Below the pieces are notes generated by a model. The model was not told the origin of the DNA. It saw nothing but the letters and a program-made list of their open reading frames with translations, and did not search any database. Below, piece after piece: positions 1 through 8,239 of a DNA stretch of 17,129 bases. The translations under genes were made by a program, and so were the position numbers. How positions within the stretch are numbered: position 1 is the first letter of the stretch; each line of letters begins with the position of its first letter. Origin of the DNA: Nitrospinota bacterium. GTDB taxonomy: Bacteria; Tectomicrobia; Entotheonellia; J063. Location of the stretch: contig RFHZ01000683.1 in assembly GCA_003696125.1 (NCBI GenBank), positions 1-17,129 on the forward strand. The letters are read 5' to 3'.

Positions 1-855
1 CATTACAAAGCCCAAAACGGTGCCCATGGGAAGGGGAAGACGCAGGATGGTCGCAAAGGGGCTGACGTCATCATCCGGGTCCCCTTGGGCACGGTAGTCT
101 ATGATGCCGAGAGTGGAGAGGTGCTGGCCGATCTCTGTACCGAGGGGGCAGAATGCGTTGTCGCCCGGGGAGGTCGGGGAGGACGGGGGAACGCGAAATT
201 CAAATCCTCTACCAACCAAGCCCCTCGCTATGCCGAACCTGGGCAACCGGGGGAAGAACGCTGGTTACGGCTCGAGTTGAAGCTCCTGGCCGATGTCGGT
301 CTGATCGGACTCCCCAATGCCGGCAAATCGACCTTGATCCGCCAGGTTTCGGCGGCCAAACCCAAGGTGGCTCCCTATCCCTTTACCACCCTTGCCCCTT
401 ACTTAGGCACCGTGCGTCTGGATTTCGATCGCACCTGTGTCATCGCCGATATTCCGGGGCTGATCCAGGGGGCAGCCGAAGGACGGGGGCTGGGAAGCCG
501 TTTCCTCCGTCATATCGAACGGACCAGGGTCCTGGTCCATCTGGTAGATGTGTCGGTGAAAGATCGTGAGCCGTACACCGATTTTCTCACCATCAATCGC
601 GAACTGGCCCGGTATGATTCTTCCCTGCTGAAGAAGCCTCAAATCGTGGCGGCAACCAAGATCGATATTCCGGGAGCGAAAGAGCGCTTTTCCCTCTTGC
701 GTCAAGCCCTCATTCGCCAGGGATATCCTCACCCGATCCATGCGATCTCGGCCATCACAGGAGAGGGGATTCCAGAGTTACTGCGGAGCATAACGTCTCT
801 CTTAGCATCTCAACAGGAAGAAGTGTGTGCGCTAACGTCGATGGAGGGACATTGA
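1..855 (+). CDS. obg: GTPase Obg (CgtA), 5' end outside window
   Basis: Obg is a ribosome-associated GTPase for late 50S assembly and stress control. The reading frame is open from base 1, so the gene starts upstream and roughly the first 50-60 residues are missing; 284 residues are visible. The glycine-rich Obg fold is recognisable ([15 protein letters not shown] near residues 53-67), followed by the G domain: G1 [10 protein letters not shown]3 [17 protein letters not shown]4 TKID and G5 SAITGEG. The G4 Asn of the usual NKxD is Thr here, a substitution I believe also occurs in other Obg proteins. The protein stops soon after the G domain, so it lacks a C-terminal OCT domain. The TGA stop overlaps the proposed proB start. 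Position ahead of proB-proA is a common bacterial order. Confidence 0.96.
   Translation, partial: HYKAQNGAHGKGKTQDGRKGADVIIRVPLGTVVYDAESGEVLADLCTEGAECVVARGGRGGRGNAKFKSSTNQAPRYAEPGQPGEERWLRLELKLLADVGLIGLPNAGKSTLIRQVSAAKPKVAPYPFTTLAPYLGTVRLDFDRTCVIADIPGLIQGAAEGRGLGSRFLRHIERTRVLVHLVDVSVKDREPYTDFLTINRELARYDSSLLKKPQIVAATKIDIPGAKERFSLLRQALIRQGYPHPIHAISAITGEGIPELLRSITSLLASQQEEVCALTSMEGH
843..848 (+). promoter_or_regulatory. Shine-Dalgarno for proB, inside obg 3' end
   Basis: GGAGGG lies 3 nt before a TTG (852-854) that overlaps the obg TGA stop (853-855). This supports TTG 852 over the upstream GTG 825, which has only the weaker AGGAAG (815-820) before it. The arrangement suggests translational coupling of proB to obg. 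Confidence 0.5.
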
Positions 856-1994
856 CCGAATATCCCGAAGTAAGAGCAACGACACTGCGCAACGTCAGAC
901 GGATCGTCATCAAGCTGGGAAGCTCTCTGGTCACCACGACAGGAGAGGGGCTGAATGCCCCCTTGATGGCGAGCCTTGTTCAGCAAATCTCTGAGTTGAT
1001 GGATCAGGGACTGGAGATCCTGCTGGTCTCCTCTGGTGCGGTTGCGGCAGGTACGCAGAAATTGCAACTCAAGGAGATTCCGCGCACCGTTTCCCTCAAG
1101 CAGGCGGCGGCAGCCGTCGGGCAGAGTTATCTCATCTGGGCCTATGAAAAGCTCTTCGATCAATACCATCATCAGGTAGCCCAGGTGCTCCTCACCCATG
1201 CCGATCTCGGCAATCGACGGCGTTACCTCAACGCACGGAATACCCTGATCACTTTACTCCAGCACCGGGTAATCCCGATCATCAACGAAAATGATACCGT
1301 CTCCGTCTCCGAGATCAAATTCGGGGATAACGATACCCTCTCCGCCCTGGTGACCAACCTGGTGGAAGCGGACCTCCTGATCATACTCACCGATACGGAC
1401 GGGCTCTACACGCAGGATCCCCGTATCCATCCCCAGGCAGAATTGATCACCCTGGTTCCTTCCATTACCCCAGACATCGAACGGTTGGGAGGGGGGAAAG
1501 GCACGGCCATGGGGACCGGTGGGATGTATACCAAGATCCAGGCCGCGAAAAAGGTGGTTATCTCCGGTATTCCCGTGCTTATCGCCAATGGTCGATGCGA
1601 GAAGGTCCTCCACCGCCTGCTGGCCGGCGAAGATCTGGGGACCCTTTTCCTGCCGTACAAGACCCCTCTTCTGCGGGGGAGAAAGCACTGGATTGTGCAT
1701 ACCCTGAAACCACGAGGCATCATCACGGTAGACGATGGAGCCCGTGAGGCGATCCTCTATAAAGGGAAGAGTCTTCTCCCTTCCGGGATCGTTGCGGTCG
1801 AGGGGAATTTCGAATTCGGAGATGCGGTGACCTGCTGTGATCTCAACGGGAAAGCCTTTGCCCGGGGCTTGGTCAACTACAATGCCAAAGAAGTACGGCG
1901 GATCAAACAGCACCACACCTCACATATCGAATCCCTCTTAGGGTACAAATATCAGGATGAAGTCATTCATCGAGATAACCTTGTCTTACTTTAA
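852..1994 (+). CDS. proB: Glutamate 5-kinase with PUA domain
   Basis: ProB phosphorylates L-glutamate with ATP to gamma-glutamyl phosphate, the first and usually feedback-inhibited step of proline synthesis in the cytoplasm. From TTG 852 it is 380 residues, the length of the long PUA-containing form. The amino-acid kinase domain shows [11 protein letters not shown] near residues 16-26, [33 protein letters not shown] and [15 protein letters not shown]-terminal PUA-type domain covers roughly the last 100 residues (from about RGRKHW). The start is uncertain: GTG 825 would add nine residues and overlap obg by 31 bp, but TTG 852 has the better ribosome-binding site and places the conserved kinase start at a usual distance. 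proA follows after 15 bp, so ProB and ProA are almost certainly co-transcribed. Confidence 0.96.
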   Translation: MTEYPEVRATTLRNVRRIVIKLGSSLVTTTGEGLNAPLMASLVQQISELMDQGLEILLVSSGAVAAGTQKLQLKEIPRTVSLKQAAAAVGQSYLIWAYEKLFDQYHHQVAQVLLTHADLGNRRRYLNARNTLITLLQHRVIPIINENDTVSVSEIKFGDNDTLSALVTNLVEADLLIILTDTDGLYTQDPRIHPQAELITLVPSITPDIERLGGGKGTAMGTGGMYTKIQAAKKVVISGIPVLIANGRCEKVLHRLLAGEDLGTLFLPYKTPLLRGRKHWIVHTLKPRGIITVDDGAREAILYKGKSLLPSGIVAVEGNFEFGDAVTCCDLNGKAFARGLVNYNAKEVRRIKQHHTSHIESLLGYKYQDEVIHRDNLVLL

Positions 1995-2009
1995 GCAAAG
2001 GGGGAGTCC

Positions 2010-3266
2010 ATGGAGAACATCACGGCAACGATAGAAGCGATGGCCCAGAAAGCCCAACACGCTGCCCAGGTCATGGCCTCGATCTCCACTCAGGTCAAGA
2101 ATCAGGCTCTGGAGGTGATGGCACAGGGACTGCAGGCTCACCAGGACTATATCCTTGCGGAGAATCAGAAGGATTTAGAACGAGGTGTCGAGGCCAAACT
2201 CTCCACCGCCATGCTGGATCGGTTGCGACTTACTCCTGCCCGCCTGGCAGAGATGCGCGCCATCCTCCACGAAGTCGCGGCCCTTCCTGATCCGGTGGGG
2301 GAGACCCGCATGTGGAAGCGTCCCAATAACCTTCAGATCGGTCTGATGCGGGTCCCGATCGGGGTCATCGGCATCATCTATGAGTCGCGTCCCAATGTCA
2401 CGGTCGATGCGGCCGCCCTCTGTCTCAAAGCGGGCAATGCAGTGATCTTGCGGGGAGGATCGGAAGCGATCCACTCTAACCTCGCCTTACAAAAGGTACT
2501 CACCGAGGCCTGCCGTCAGACCGGCTTGCCCGAGGAGGCACTGCAGGTGGTTCCCATTACGGATAGAGCCGCCATCTTTCATCTCCTCTCCCTGGACCAG
2601 TATATCGATCTCATCGTGGCTCGTGGTGGAGAGGGGCTCATCCGGACGGTCACCGAACACTCGCGCATTCCGGTGATCAAACATGACCGCGGGTTGTGCC
2701 ATACTTACGTCGACAGCGAGGCTGATCTGGAGATGGCTCTAAAGATCGTCTATAACGCAAAGGTGCAACGTCCTTCCGTCTGTAACGCCATGGAGACTCT
2801 GCTGGTACACGAAGAGATTGCCGAAAAGTTCCTGCCGGCCTGTATTGCCCAACTGGAAGAGGCGGGAGTGGAGGTGCGCGGGTGCGAGCGCACCTGCCAA
2901 ATCCTTCCCCGCCTTACCCCGGCCACCGCTGCCGATTGGGACACCGAATACCTCGATCTCATCCTCTCTGTGCGGGTTGTTCCCGATATGCAGGAGGCTA
3001 TCGCTCATATCGCCCGCCATGGGTCAAAGCTCTCTGAGGCTATCGTCACCAACAACTATCAGAAAGCCCGGGAGTTCCTGGCCCGGGTTGATGCGGCTGC
3101 CGTCTATGTCAACGCTTCCACCCGCTTTACCGATGGACATCAATTCGGCCTGGGGACAGAACTGGGTATCAGCACCCAGAAACTCCATGTGCGTGGTCCC
3201 ATGGGGCTGGAGCATCTTACCTCAACCAAGTACATCGTCTTTGGTGAAGGCCAGATTCGCGAGTAA
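2010..3266 (+). CDS. proA: Glutamate-5-semialdehyde dehydrogenase (gamma-glutamyl phosphate reductase)
   Basis: ProA reduces gamma-glutamyl phosphate with NADPH to glutamate 5-semialdehyde, the second proline-pathway step, taking the labile product of ProB. The 418-residue protein is of standard length (about 415-420). The N-terminal half has the ALDH-type nucleotide-binding region (GVIGIIYESRPNVTVDAA, then KAGNAVILRGGSEA). The catalytic cysteine is Cys258 in SVCNAMETLLVH, preceded by KHDRGLCHTYVD. The C-terminus has the family motif RFTDGHQFGLGTELGIST. ATG 2010 follows a purine-rich AAAGGGGGAG. It lies 15 bp after proB and 15 bp before rsfS. Confidence 0.97.
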   Translation: MENITATIEAMAQKAQHAAQVMASISTQVKNQALEVMAQGLQAHQDYILAENQKDLERGVEAKLSTAMLDRLRLTPARLAEMRAILHEVAALPDPVGETRMWKRPNNLQIGLMRVPIGVIGIIYESRPNVTVDAAALCLKAGNAVILRGGSEAIHSNLALQKVLTEACRQTGLPEEALQVVPITDRAAIFHLLSLDQYIDLIVARGGEGLIRTVTEHSRIPVIKHDRGLCHTYVDSEADLEMALKIVYNAKVQRPSVCNAMETLLVHEEIAEKFLPACIAQLEEAGVEVRGCERTCQILPRLTPATAADWDTEYLDLILSVRVVPDMQEAIAHIARHGSKLSEAIVTNNYQKAREFLARVDAAAVYVNASTRFTDGHQFGLGTELGISTQKLHVRGPMGLEHLTSTKYIVFGEGQIRE

Positions 3267-3281
3267 AGAGAAGGAGAGTCT

Positions 3282-3650
3282 ATGAGCTTGTCGGCAGAAG
3301 AAAAAGCCCATCTCTCAACAGAAGCGGCGCTTGACAAAAAAGCCTCCCATGTCGTTCTCCTTGATGTGCGTCGCACCTCCTCATTTACCGACTACTTCCT
3401 GATCTGTAGCGGGAGTTCGGATCGGCAGGTGCAGACCATTGCCGATGCGATCGATGAATCACTGGGCAAACGAGGCATTGCCGCCTTGGGAGTCGAGGGA
3501 TACCAGGAGGCGCGCTGGGTCCTCATGGACTATGGAGACCTGGTTATCCACATCTTTCAGGAAGAGACCCGCCGGTACTACGATCTTGAACGCCTCTGGG
3601 GGAGTGCTGCCCAGCTTCCCACCCCCCAAGGGAGCCCTGTCCAACCGTAG
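3282..3650 (+). CDS. rsfS: Ribosomal silencing factor RsfS (Iojap)
   Basis: RsfS binds uL14 on the 50S subunit and blocks subunit joining when nutrients are scarce. The protein has 122 residues, usual for the family. Diagnostic stretches are TDYFLICSGSSDRQVQTIAD, the central GVEGYQEARWVLMDYGD and VIHIFQEETRRYYDLERLW. ATG 3282 is preceded by AAGGAGAG at good spacing. In many bacteria nadD sits directly upstream of rsfS; here proA does, with only 15 bp between. The next gene begins about 20 bp after the stop, so it probably shares this transcript. Confidence 0.96.
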   Translation: MSLSAEEKAHLSTEAALDKKASHVVLLDVRRTSSFTDYFLICSGSSDRQVQTIADAIDESLGKRGIAALGVEGYQEARWVLMDYGDLVIHIFQEETRRYYDLERLWGSAAQLPTPQGSPVQP

Positions 3651-3660
3651 GCTCAACAAA

Positions 3661-3665
3661 GGAGG
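3661..3665 (+). promoter_or_regulatory. Shine-Dalgarno deciding the start of the zinc-finger gene
   Basis: AAAGGAGG ends 7 nt before GTG 3673 and 4 nt before GTG 3670. The spacing favours GTG 3673; upstream in-frame codons lie inside rsfS and encode nothing family-like. Confidence 0.6.
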
Positions 3666-3672
3666 ATGCGTG

Positions 3673-4035
3673 GTGGTCACAGCAGCGGAAATCCAGTACT
3701 TGAAGGAGAAACTCTTAGAGATGCGGCAAGCCTTAGTCGGGCAAATGGAGAAACTGAAAACCTACAGCCAGGATATGCGAGAAGATGACATACGGGACAG
3801 TGGGGATGTGGCCTCTCACTCCTATTCCAAAGAGGTCACTTTGGGGCTGGGAGAAAACGAAAGGAACAAACTCCGGCTGATTGAAGAGGCGTTACGCAAG
3901 ATCGAGGAGGGGAGTTACGGAAAGTGTGAAGAATGCGAAGAGGAGATCCCTTTTAAACGGCTGGAACTCCTCCCCTTTGCCCGGTACTGTGTCTCCTGCC
4001 AGAGCGAATTCGAAAAACAGGGGAGTGCTTTTTAA
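3673..4035 (+). CDS. TraR/DksA-family C4 zinc-finger protein
   Basis: Members of this family bind the RNA polymerase secondary channel or are structurally related to proteins that do; the role of this short type is not settled. The 120-residue protein has an N-terminal coiled-coil-like helix (residues 5-35 and 60-80), a D42-x-x-D45-x-A47 motif resembling the DksA coiled-coil tip (DSGDVAS), and a complete C4 zinc finger: Cys85, Cys88, Cys106, Cys109 (CEEC ... CVSC). It is shorter than E. coli DksA (151 residues), so I give no gene symbol. GTG 3673 is chosen on Shine-Dalgarno spacing; GTG 3670 would add one residue. It closes the plus-strand cluster and converges on purF with 22 bp between the stops and no clear terminator hairpin there. 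Confidence 0.9.
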   Translation: MVTAAEIQYLKEKLLEMRQALVGQMEKLKTYSQDMREDDIRDSGDVASHSYSKEVTLGLGENERNKLRLIEEALRKIEEGSYGKCEECEEEIPFKRLELLPFARYCVSCQSEFEKQGSAF

Positions 4036-4057
4036 GCCTGTTGCAATTAAGGTCCTC

Positions 4058-5461
4058 TCACTCCTTTCCAAAGAGAGCAAGCTGGGGGCTGTGCAGATGG
4101 GGAAACTCGGCCGGATAGTCTCCCGTGAAACAGGCGACGCAATACCGGGTATCGCTCTCCGGGCAGACCGTCTTCTTGAGTCCTTCCAGCGAGAGATAAG
4201 CCAGGCTATCTACCTGTAAGAAAGCTCGACTCTCCTCGAGGGTGTGGGTGGCTGCCAGCAGATCCTCCTGGTGGGGAGTATCGATCCCGTAAAAGCAGGG
4301 ATGGGTGATGGGAGGAGAGCTGATGCGCATGTGAATCTCGCGGGCGCCGGCGTTGCGGACCATGGCCACGATCTTCTGGGCCGTTGTTCCCCGCACAATC
4401 GAATCATCGACAATGATGACCCGTCGTCCCTGGATACACTCCCGGCTGGCGTTGAGTTTTACCCGAACGCCAAAGTGGCGGATCGCCTTCTGCGGTTCGA
4501 TAAAGGTGCGATGCACATAATGGTTGCGGATGAGTCCTAGCTCAAACGGGATCTGGGATTCCTCGGCATAGCCGAGTGCGGCCGGCACTCCCGAATCAGG
4601 AACCGGGATCACCACATCGGCCTCCACAGGTGCCTCACGGGCCAGTTGTCGTCCCAATGCTTTCCGGATCGGGTAGACATTCTTGCCATAGATATAGCTA
4701 TCCGGGCGGGCAAAATAGATAAACTCGAAGATGCAGTACGCATGCCGGCTCGAGGCAAAAGGAAAAAGGGACTCGATCCCGTTCCGATCCAGCACAACCA
4801 TCTCTCCCGGGGCCACATCCCGCAGGTAGGTGGCCCCGATCAGATCCAGGGCGCAGGTTTCAGAAGCGAGGATCAGGGCGCCATTGTGCTGGCCGAGTAC
4901 CAGAGGCCGAAATCCGTGCGGGTCTCGTACCCCGATAAGCTGGTCTCTGCTCATGAGGAGGAGAGAATAAGCCCCTTTTACCTGGCTTAAGGCTTCAATC
5001 ACCCGGCCGGTCAGCGTTGGTGCCTGGGAACGGGCGATCAGGTGTACAATAACCTCGCTGTCTGTTGTGGAGCGGAAGATGGAGCCCTGTCTCTCCAGGG
5101 CGCGACGAATCTCGACGGCATTCACCAGGTTCCCGTTGTGGGCCAGGGCCAAAGAGCCTTCCGCGTAATCGACCACAAAAGGTTGGGCATTCTTCAGCAG
5201 ACTGGAACCGCTGGTAGAGTAGCGGTTGTGTCCTATGGCCAGATGGCCTGGCAATCGTTTTAACCGCTCCTCGGTAAAGACATCGGCGACCAGTCCCATC
5301 CCCACTTCCAGATGGAGTCCGTCTCCCGTCGAGGAGACGATACCGGTACTCTCCTGTCCCCGATGCTGGAGGGCATAGAGCCCCAAATAGGTCAGATGTG
5401 CCGCCTCTTCTGACCCGTATATGCCAAAGACTCCACATTCTTCATGCCATGTATCCATCAT
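4058..5461 (-). CDS. purF: Amidophosphoribosyltransferase (glutamine PRPP amidotransferase)
   Basis: PurF makes 5-phosphoribosylamine from PRPP and glutamine, the committed step of purine synthesis. It has 467 residues. The N-terminal Ntn-amidotransferase domain begins at the catalytic Cys9 (EECGVFGIYG), so an eight-residue propeptide must be removed. The PRPP-binding loop VIIVDDSIVRGTT is at residues 348-360. Cys243 (CIFEFIYFARPDS), Cys389 (THPCFYGID), Cys441 and Cys444 (YCVACFTGDYP) match the four [4Fe-4S] ligands of the Bacillus-type enzyme, so this is probably the oxygen-sensitive, Fe-S-containing type with a processed N-terminus. Two ATGs are adjacent; the second (5458) is better spaced from GAGGGG than the first. 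It is the last gene of the minus-strand block, 43 bp after the metallo-hydrolase gene. Confidence 0.97.
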   Translation of the reverse strand: MMDTWHEECGVFGIYGSEEAAHLTYLGLYALQHRGQESTGIVSSTGDGLHLEVGMGLVADVFTEERLKRLPGHLAIGHNRYSTSGSSLLKNAQPFVVDYAEGSLALAHNGNLVNAVEIRRALERQGSIFRSTTDSEVIVHLIARSQAPTLTGRVIEALSQVKGAYSLLLMSRDQLIGVRDPHGFRPLVLGQHNGALILASETCALDLIGATYLRDVAPGEMVVLDRNGIESLFPFASSRHAYCIFEFIYFARPDSYIYGKNVYPIRKALGRQLAREAPVEADVVIPVPDSGVPAALGYAEESQIPFELGLIRNHYVHRTFIEPQKAIRHFGVRVKLNASRECIQGRRVIIVDDSIVRGTTAQKIVAMVRNAGAREIHMRISSPPITHPCFYGIDTPHQEDLLAATHTLEESRAFLQVDSLAYLSLEGLKKTVCPESDTRYCVACFTGDYPAEFPHLHSPQLALFGKE

Positions 5462-5504
5462 ACCCCTCGGCTCTTCTCTCTCTTTTATTCTACGGGAAGC
5501 CGGG

Positions 5505-6278
5505 TTAACCTGTCAAGGAAAGGAGGGTTCCCACCTCATGCTGTTTGGCAACCGACAGGAGCGGTGTATAGGGGGAGATGTTCTCCTGGGCCGTAAGTAA
5601 GGCCAGATCCGGGTGGTTACTCGTCTCACTGAGATGAGCGAGGACCACATACTCGAGCTCCTGATGCACCACCTCCTTGAGGAGTCGTCCTGCTTCTTCG
5701 TTAGAGAGATGCCCGCGCCGGCTCCGGATACGCTGCTTGATCGGCCAGGGATAGGGGCAGGCTTTCAGCATCTCCGGGTCGTGGTTGAACTCCAGGACCA
5801 AAAGATGGGACCCCCGGGCTTTTTCCCTCACCAGATGGGTCACATACCCGAGATCGGTGAGGATGGTGACCTTACGCTGGCCATAGCGGATAACAAAACC
5901 GACCGGATCTTCGGCATCATGGGAAAGGGAGAACGGTTCAAAGAGGACATCATGGATGTGGAAAGGCTTTCCGGTGACGAAGGACCGGCGGATCGGGACC
6001 TCTCCCATGACCAGATGTGACTGGCGATAGGTCCCCTCATTCGTATAGACCGGAATCATAAAACGGCGCGCCAATATCCCTACCCCCTGGATATGGTCGG
6101 TATGCTCATGAGACACGAGGATCGCATCGATGTCTTCGATGCGTCGACCAATAGCGGTGAGGCGCTTGAGGGTCTGACGGGCACTGAGCCCTCCGTCGAT
6201 AAGGAGTTTCAGGCTCTCCGTCTCCACATAGATGATGTTCCCTCCACTTCCACTCCCTAAAACACAGAGGTGTAAAAT
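5505..6278 (-). CDS. YycJ/WalJ-like metallo-beta-lactamase-fold hydrolase, probable ATT start
   Basis: This is a metal-dependent hydrolase related to YycJ/WalJ, a family linked to nucleic-acid processing; the substrate is unknown. The binding motif HEHTDH gives His57, His59, Asp61 and His62 (numbered from ATT 6278), with later metal-ligand candidates in LTDLGYVT, LEFNHD and LAHLSETS. The first canonical start in frame, GTG 6227, would remove LCVLGSGSGGNIIYV, the conserved first strand and glycine-rich loop of the family. Translating upstream restores it, but the frame has no nearby ATG, GTG or TTG. ATT 6278 lies exactly 7 nt after AGGAGG and gives a 257-residue protein. Radical C (radC) ends 14 bp upstream and purF follows after 43 bp. 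Family is certain; the start codon is inference. Confidence 0.9.
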   Translation of the reverse strand: MLHLCVLGSGSGGNIIYVETESLKLLIDGGLSARQTLKRLTAIGRRIEDIDAILVSHEHTDHIQGVGILARRFMIPVYTNEGTYRQSHLVMGEVPIRRSFVTGKPFHIHDVLFEPFSLSHDAEDPVGFVIRYGQRKVTILTDLGYVTHLVREKARGSHLLVLEFNHDPEMLKACPYPWPIKQRIRSRRGHLSNEEAGRLLKEVVHQELEYVVLAHLSETSNHPDLALLTAQENISPYTPLLSVAKQHEVGTLLSLTG

Positions 6279-6285
6279 GGGCCTT

Positions 6286-6291
6286 CCTCCT
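6286..6291 (-). promoter_or_regulatory. Perfect Shine-Dalgarno for the metallo-hydrolase
   Basis: On the minus strand the sequence reads TAAGAGGAGGAAGGCCC and then ATT. The TAA is the radC stop, AGGAGG is a consensus ribosome-binding site, and the next in-frame codon at 7-nt spacing is ATT (6278-6276). No ATG, GTG or TTG lies at usable spacing in this frame. Confidence 0.65.
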
Positions 6292-6292
6292 C

Positions 6293-7000
6293 TTACAGCA
6301 GTCCCTGGTCCGCAAAGCTTACGTAGCGTCCATCCCCCACGATGATATGATCAAGCACTCGAATCCCGATGATCTCCCCCACCTGCACCAGCCGGCGTGT
6401 CATCTCCAGGTCTTCCTTGCTGGGAGTAGGATCTCCACTCGGATGGTTGTGGACAAAGATGACGGCTGCCGCCGATTCCCGGATGGCCGGCTTAAAGACC
6501 TCGCGCGGATGGACAAGGCTTGCCGTCAGACTCCCCTCAGACACGGTAACCTCTTTCAGAAACCGATTTTTGCTATCCAAAAGGATACACTTAAAGATCT
6601 CTTGCTTGACATTGACAAACAGGGGGTGATAGTAGGTAAATACATCCTGGCTGCTGCGGAACTGGGGTTGGGGACCTTCGCCGGCAGCGAGTAGGCGACG
6701 TCCCAATTCCAGTGCCGCTTTTACCTGTGTGGCCTTGGCGAGCCCGATCCCTTTGACCGCACACAGCTCGGTGATGCTCGCTGCATCGATACCCCGCAGG
6801 GTTTCGAAATGTCCAAGGAGCAGGCGCGCCAGATCGACGGCACTCAGACCGCTGGCATGATCACCGGTTCCCAGAATAATGGCCAGAAGCTGGGTCTCAG
6901 AGAGAGTACCTGCTCCCCATTTGACCAGTCGCTCCCGTGGTCGTTCCTCTTCCGGCCATTCCTTGATGGTCTGGGGATATCTCACCCCTTTCCGTTTCAT
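6293..7000 (-). CDS. radC: RadC-family JAB/MPN-domain protein
   Basis: RadC proteins are widespread JAMM-fold proteins. Despite the name, a DNA-repair role is doubtful and the enzymatic function is unsettled. The protein has 235 residues, a normal length. The N-terminal helix-hairpin-helix region (about residues 25-100, with AVKGIGLAKATQVKAALELGRR) precedes the MPN domain. The metal motif is complete: His184 and His186 in HNHPSGDPTPSKEDLE, and Asp197. A glutamate upstream (SEGSLTASLVHPREVF) is the likely JAMM acid. The start is only 2 bp after the stop of the decarboxylase gene and has a poor Shine-Dalgarno sequence, so translation is probably coupled. The metallo-hydrolase follows after 14 bp. 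Confidence 0.96.
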   Translation of the reverse strand: MKRKGVRYPQTIKEWPEEERPRERLVKWGAGTLSETQLLAIILGTGDHASGLSAVDLARLLLGHFETLRGIDAASITELCAVKGIGLAKATQVKAALELGRRLLAAGEGPQPQFRSSQDVFTYYHPLFVNVKQEIFKCILLDSKNRFLKEVTVSEGSLTASLVHPREVFKPAIRESAAAVIFVHNHPSGDPTPSKEDLEMTRRLVQVGEIIGIRVLDHIIVGDGRYVSFADQGLL

Positions 7001-7002
7001 CT

Positions 7003-7944
7003 CTACTTTTTGCTTCCTAACCGTTCCTGGAAGTAGGCGATGGTATGGCGAAGTCCCTCCCGGATACCGACGCGGGGTTCCCAGTTGAGCAGGGTCTTCG
7101 CCCGGGTGATATCCGGCTTTCGTACCCGGGGATCATCCACCGGCAAAGGCTGGAAGACGATCTCACTCCGGCTCTGGGTCAACTCAATAATCGTCTGGGC
7201 CAGCTCCAAGATGGTCATCTCTTCCGGGTTGCCCAGATTGATCGGGAAATTGTCTCCCTGCAGCAAGGCCCGGGAAATCCCTTCCACCATGTCGGAGATA
7301 TAGCAGAAGCTCCGGGTCTGGGATCCATCTCCATACACGGTAATCGGTTCCCCTTGCAACGCCTGCCGGATAAAGTTGGGCACGGCCCGGCCATCCCGCA
7401 GGCGCATGCGAGGCCCAAAGGTATTGAAGATCCGCACAATACGTGTCTCTATCTGGTGCGTGCGATGATAGGCCATGGTCAACGCTTCAGCAAATCGCTT
7501 GGCCTCGTCATAGACCCCCCGCGGGCCAATCGGGTTCACGTTGCCCCAGTAGTCCTCGCGTTGGGGGTGAACCAGCGGGTCGCCGTAGACCTCGGAGGTA
7601 GAAGCGAGCAGAAAGACCGCCCTCTTCTCCTTGGCCAGCCCCAGGGCCTTGTGGGTACCCAGTGACCCCACCTTTAACGTCTGGATCGGGAGCTCCTGGT
7701 AATCGATAGGACTGGCCGGAGAGGCAAAGTGTAAGATGAAGTCGAGTGGACCATCGATATAGATGTAGTTGGTCACATCATGTTTGATAAACAGGAACTT
7801 CTCCTGATGGATATGCGCGATATTGGCAATGGTTCCGGTCAACAGGTTATCCATACAGATCACTTCATGTCCCTGCTGGAGGAAAAACTCGCAGAGATGG
7901 GAACCGATAAACCCGGCTCCTCCCGTCACTAGTATTCTGGCCAT
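7003..7944 (-). CDS. uxs: UDP-glucuronate decarboxylase (UDP-xylose synthase), extended SDR
   Basis: UXS converts UDP-glucuronate to UDP-xylose with bound NAD+, supplying a sugar nucleotide for surface glycans. The 313-residue protein has the Rossmann loop GGAGFIGSH (residues 8-16). The UXS signatures are [10 protein letters not shown] (73-82), STSEVYGDP with catalytic Glu118, and [12 protein letters not shown] followed by the YxxxK pair Tyr145/Lys149 (YDEAK). Further matches are [11 protein letters not shown] and [12 protein letters not shown]. These separate it from dTDP-glucose dehydratases and GalE-type epimerases. The C at YDEGKR typical of many UXS proteins is V-Y-D-E-A-K-R here. ATG 7944 follows GGAGAAGAGAG. 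It is near-fused to radC (2-bp gap), an unusual pairing that may only reflect shared transcription. Confidence 0.93.
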   Translation of the reverse strand: MARILVTGGAGFIGSHLCEFFLQQGHEVICMDNLLTGTIANIAHIHQEKFLFIKHDVTNYIYIDGPLDFILHFASPASPIDYQELPIQTLKVGSLGTHKALGLAKEKRAVFLLASTSEVYGDPLVHPQREDYWGNVNPIGPRGVYDEAKRFAEALTMAYHRTHQIETRIVRIFNTFGPRMRLRDGRAVPNFIRQALQGEPITVYGDGSQTRSFCYISDMVEGISRALLQGDNFPINLGNPEEMTILELAQTIIELTQSRSEIVFQPLPVDDPRVRKPDITRAKTLLNWEPRVGIREGLRHTIAYFQERLGSKK

Positions 7945-8016
7945 TGATGCTCTCTTCTCCTCTCTTCTTTCCTGGTATGCAGACCGTTCGAGGCCGTGTA
8001 TTCTCTAAAACCGGCT

Positions 8017-8192
8017 TTAGCTGCCGTCCTCACCGGCACAGAGTCGTTCAATTCTGTTCGAGAATCTTCTTCCCGATTCCCTTTACCTTGATCAGGTCGC
8101 TGACGCTGGAGGAAGGACCGTTCTTCTCCCGGGATGACCATTTGGGGGCTCGCATAATCCCCCCTCCTCTTACACAGCCTCGAAACGGTCAC
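8017..8192 (-). pseudogene. Decayed comEA-like helix-hairpin-helix remnant
   Basis: The minus strand encodes an open 35-codon stretch (ATG 8155 to TGA 8048) ending in DLIKVKGIGKKILEQN. This matches the second helix-hairpin-helix of ComEA-type DNA-binding proteins, with SREKNGPSSSV before it where ComEA has YREKNGPFxSV. Removing one T after the AAT codon (8051-8053) lets the frame continue as NERLCAGEDGS to a TAA at 8017, a plausible ComEA C-terminus. Upstream, PQMVI lies in another frame (just before base 8135), where ComEA has its preceding helix. So the family signal is split over at least two to three frames. AGGAGG at 8163-8168 sits 7 nt before ATG 8155, so a 35-residue peptide could be made. 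Alternatives are an assembly indel or a real micro-protein. No signal peptide is visible. Confidence 0.5.
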
Positions 8193-8239
8193 TCGTCTTC
8201 GCGGGCAAGGAGAGCCTCCCTGCGGGCCAGCCTGAATCT

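Noticed and set aside
1254-1916. Minus-strand open frame of 220 codons opposite proB
   Set aside because: It is antisense to the conserved ProB kinase domain and its translation is low-complexity with no family features.
8005-8020. Near-palindrome CTAAAACCGGCTTTAG
   Set aside because: It has one mismatch and no loop or T-run, and it lies at the end of the comEA-like remnant; too little to call an operator or terminator.
7929-8192. 87-codon minus-strand open frame as an intact gene
   Set aside because: It runs into the decarboxylase start and its protein has no coherent family; only the PQMVI piece resembles ComEA, so a frameshifted remnant explains the region better.
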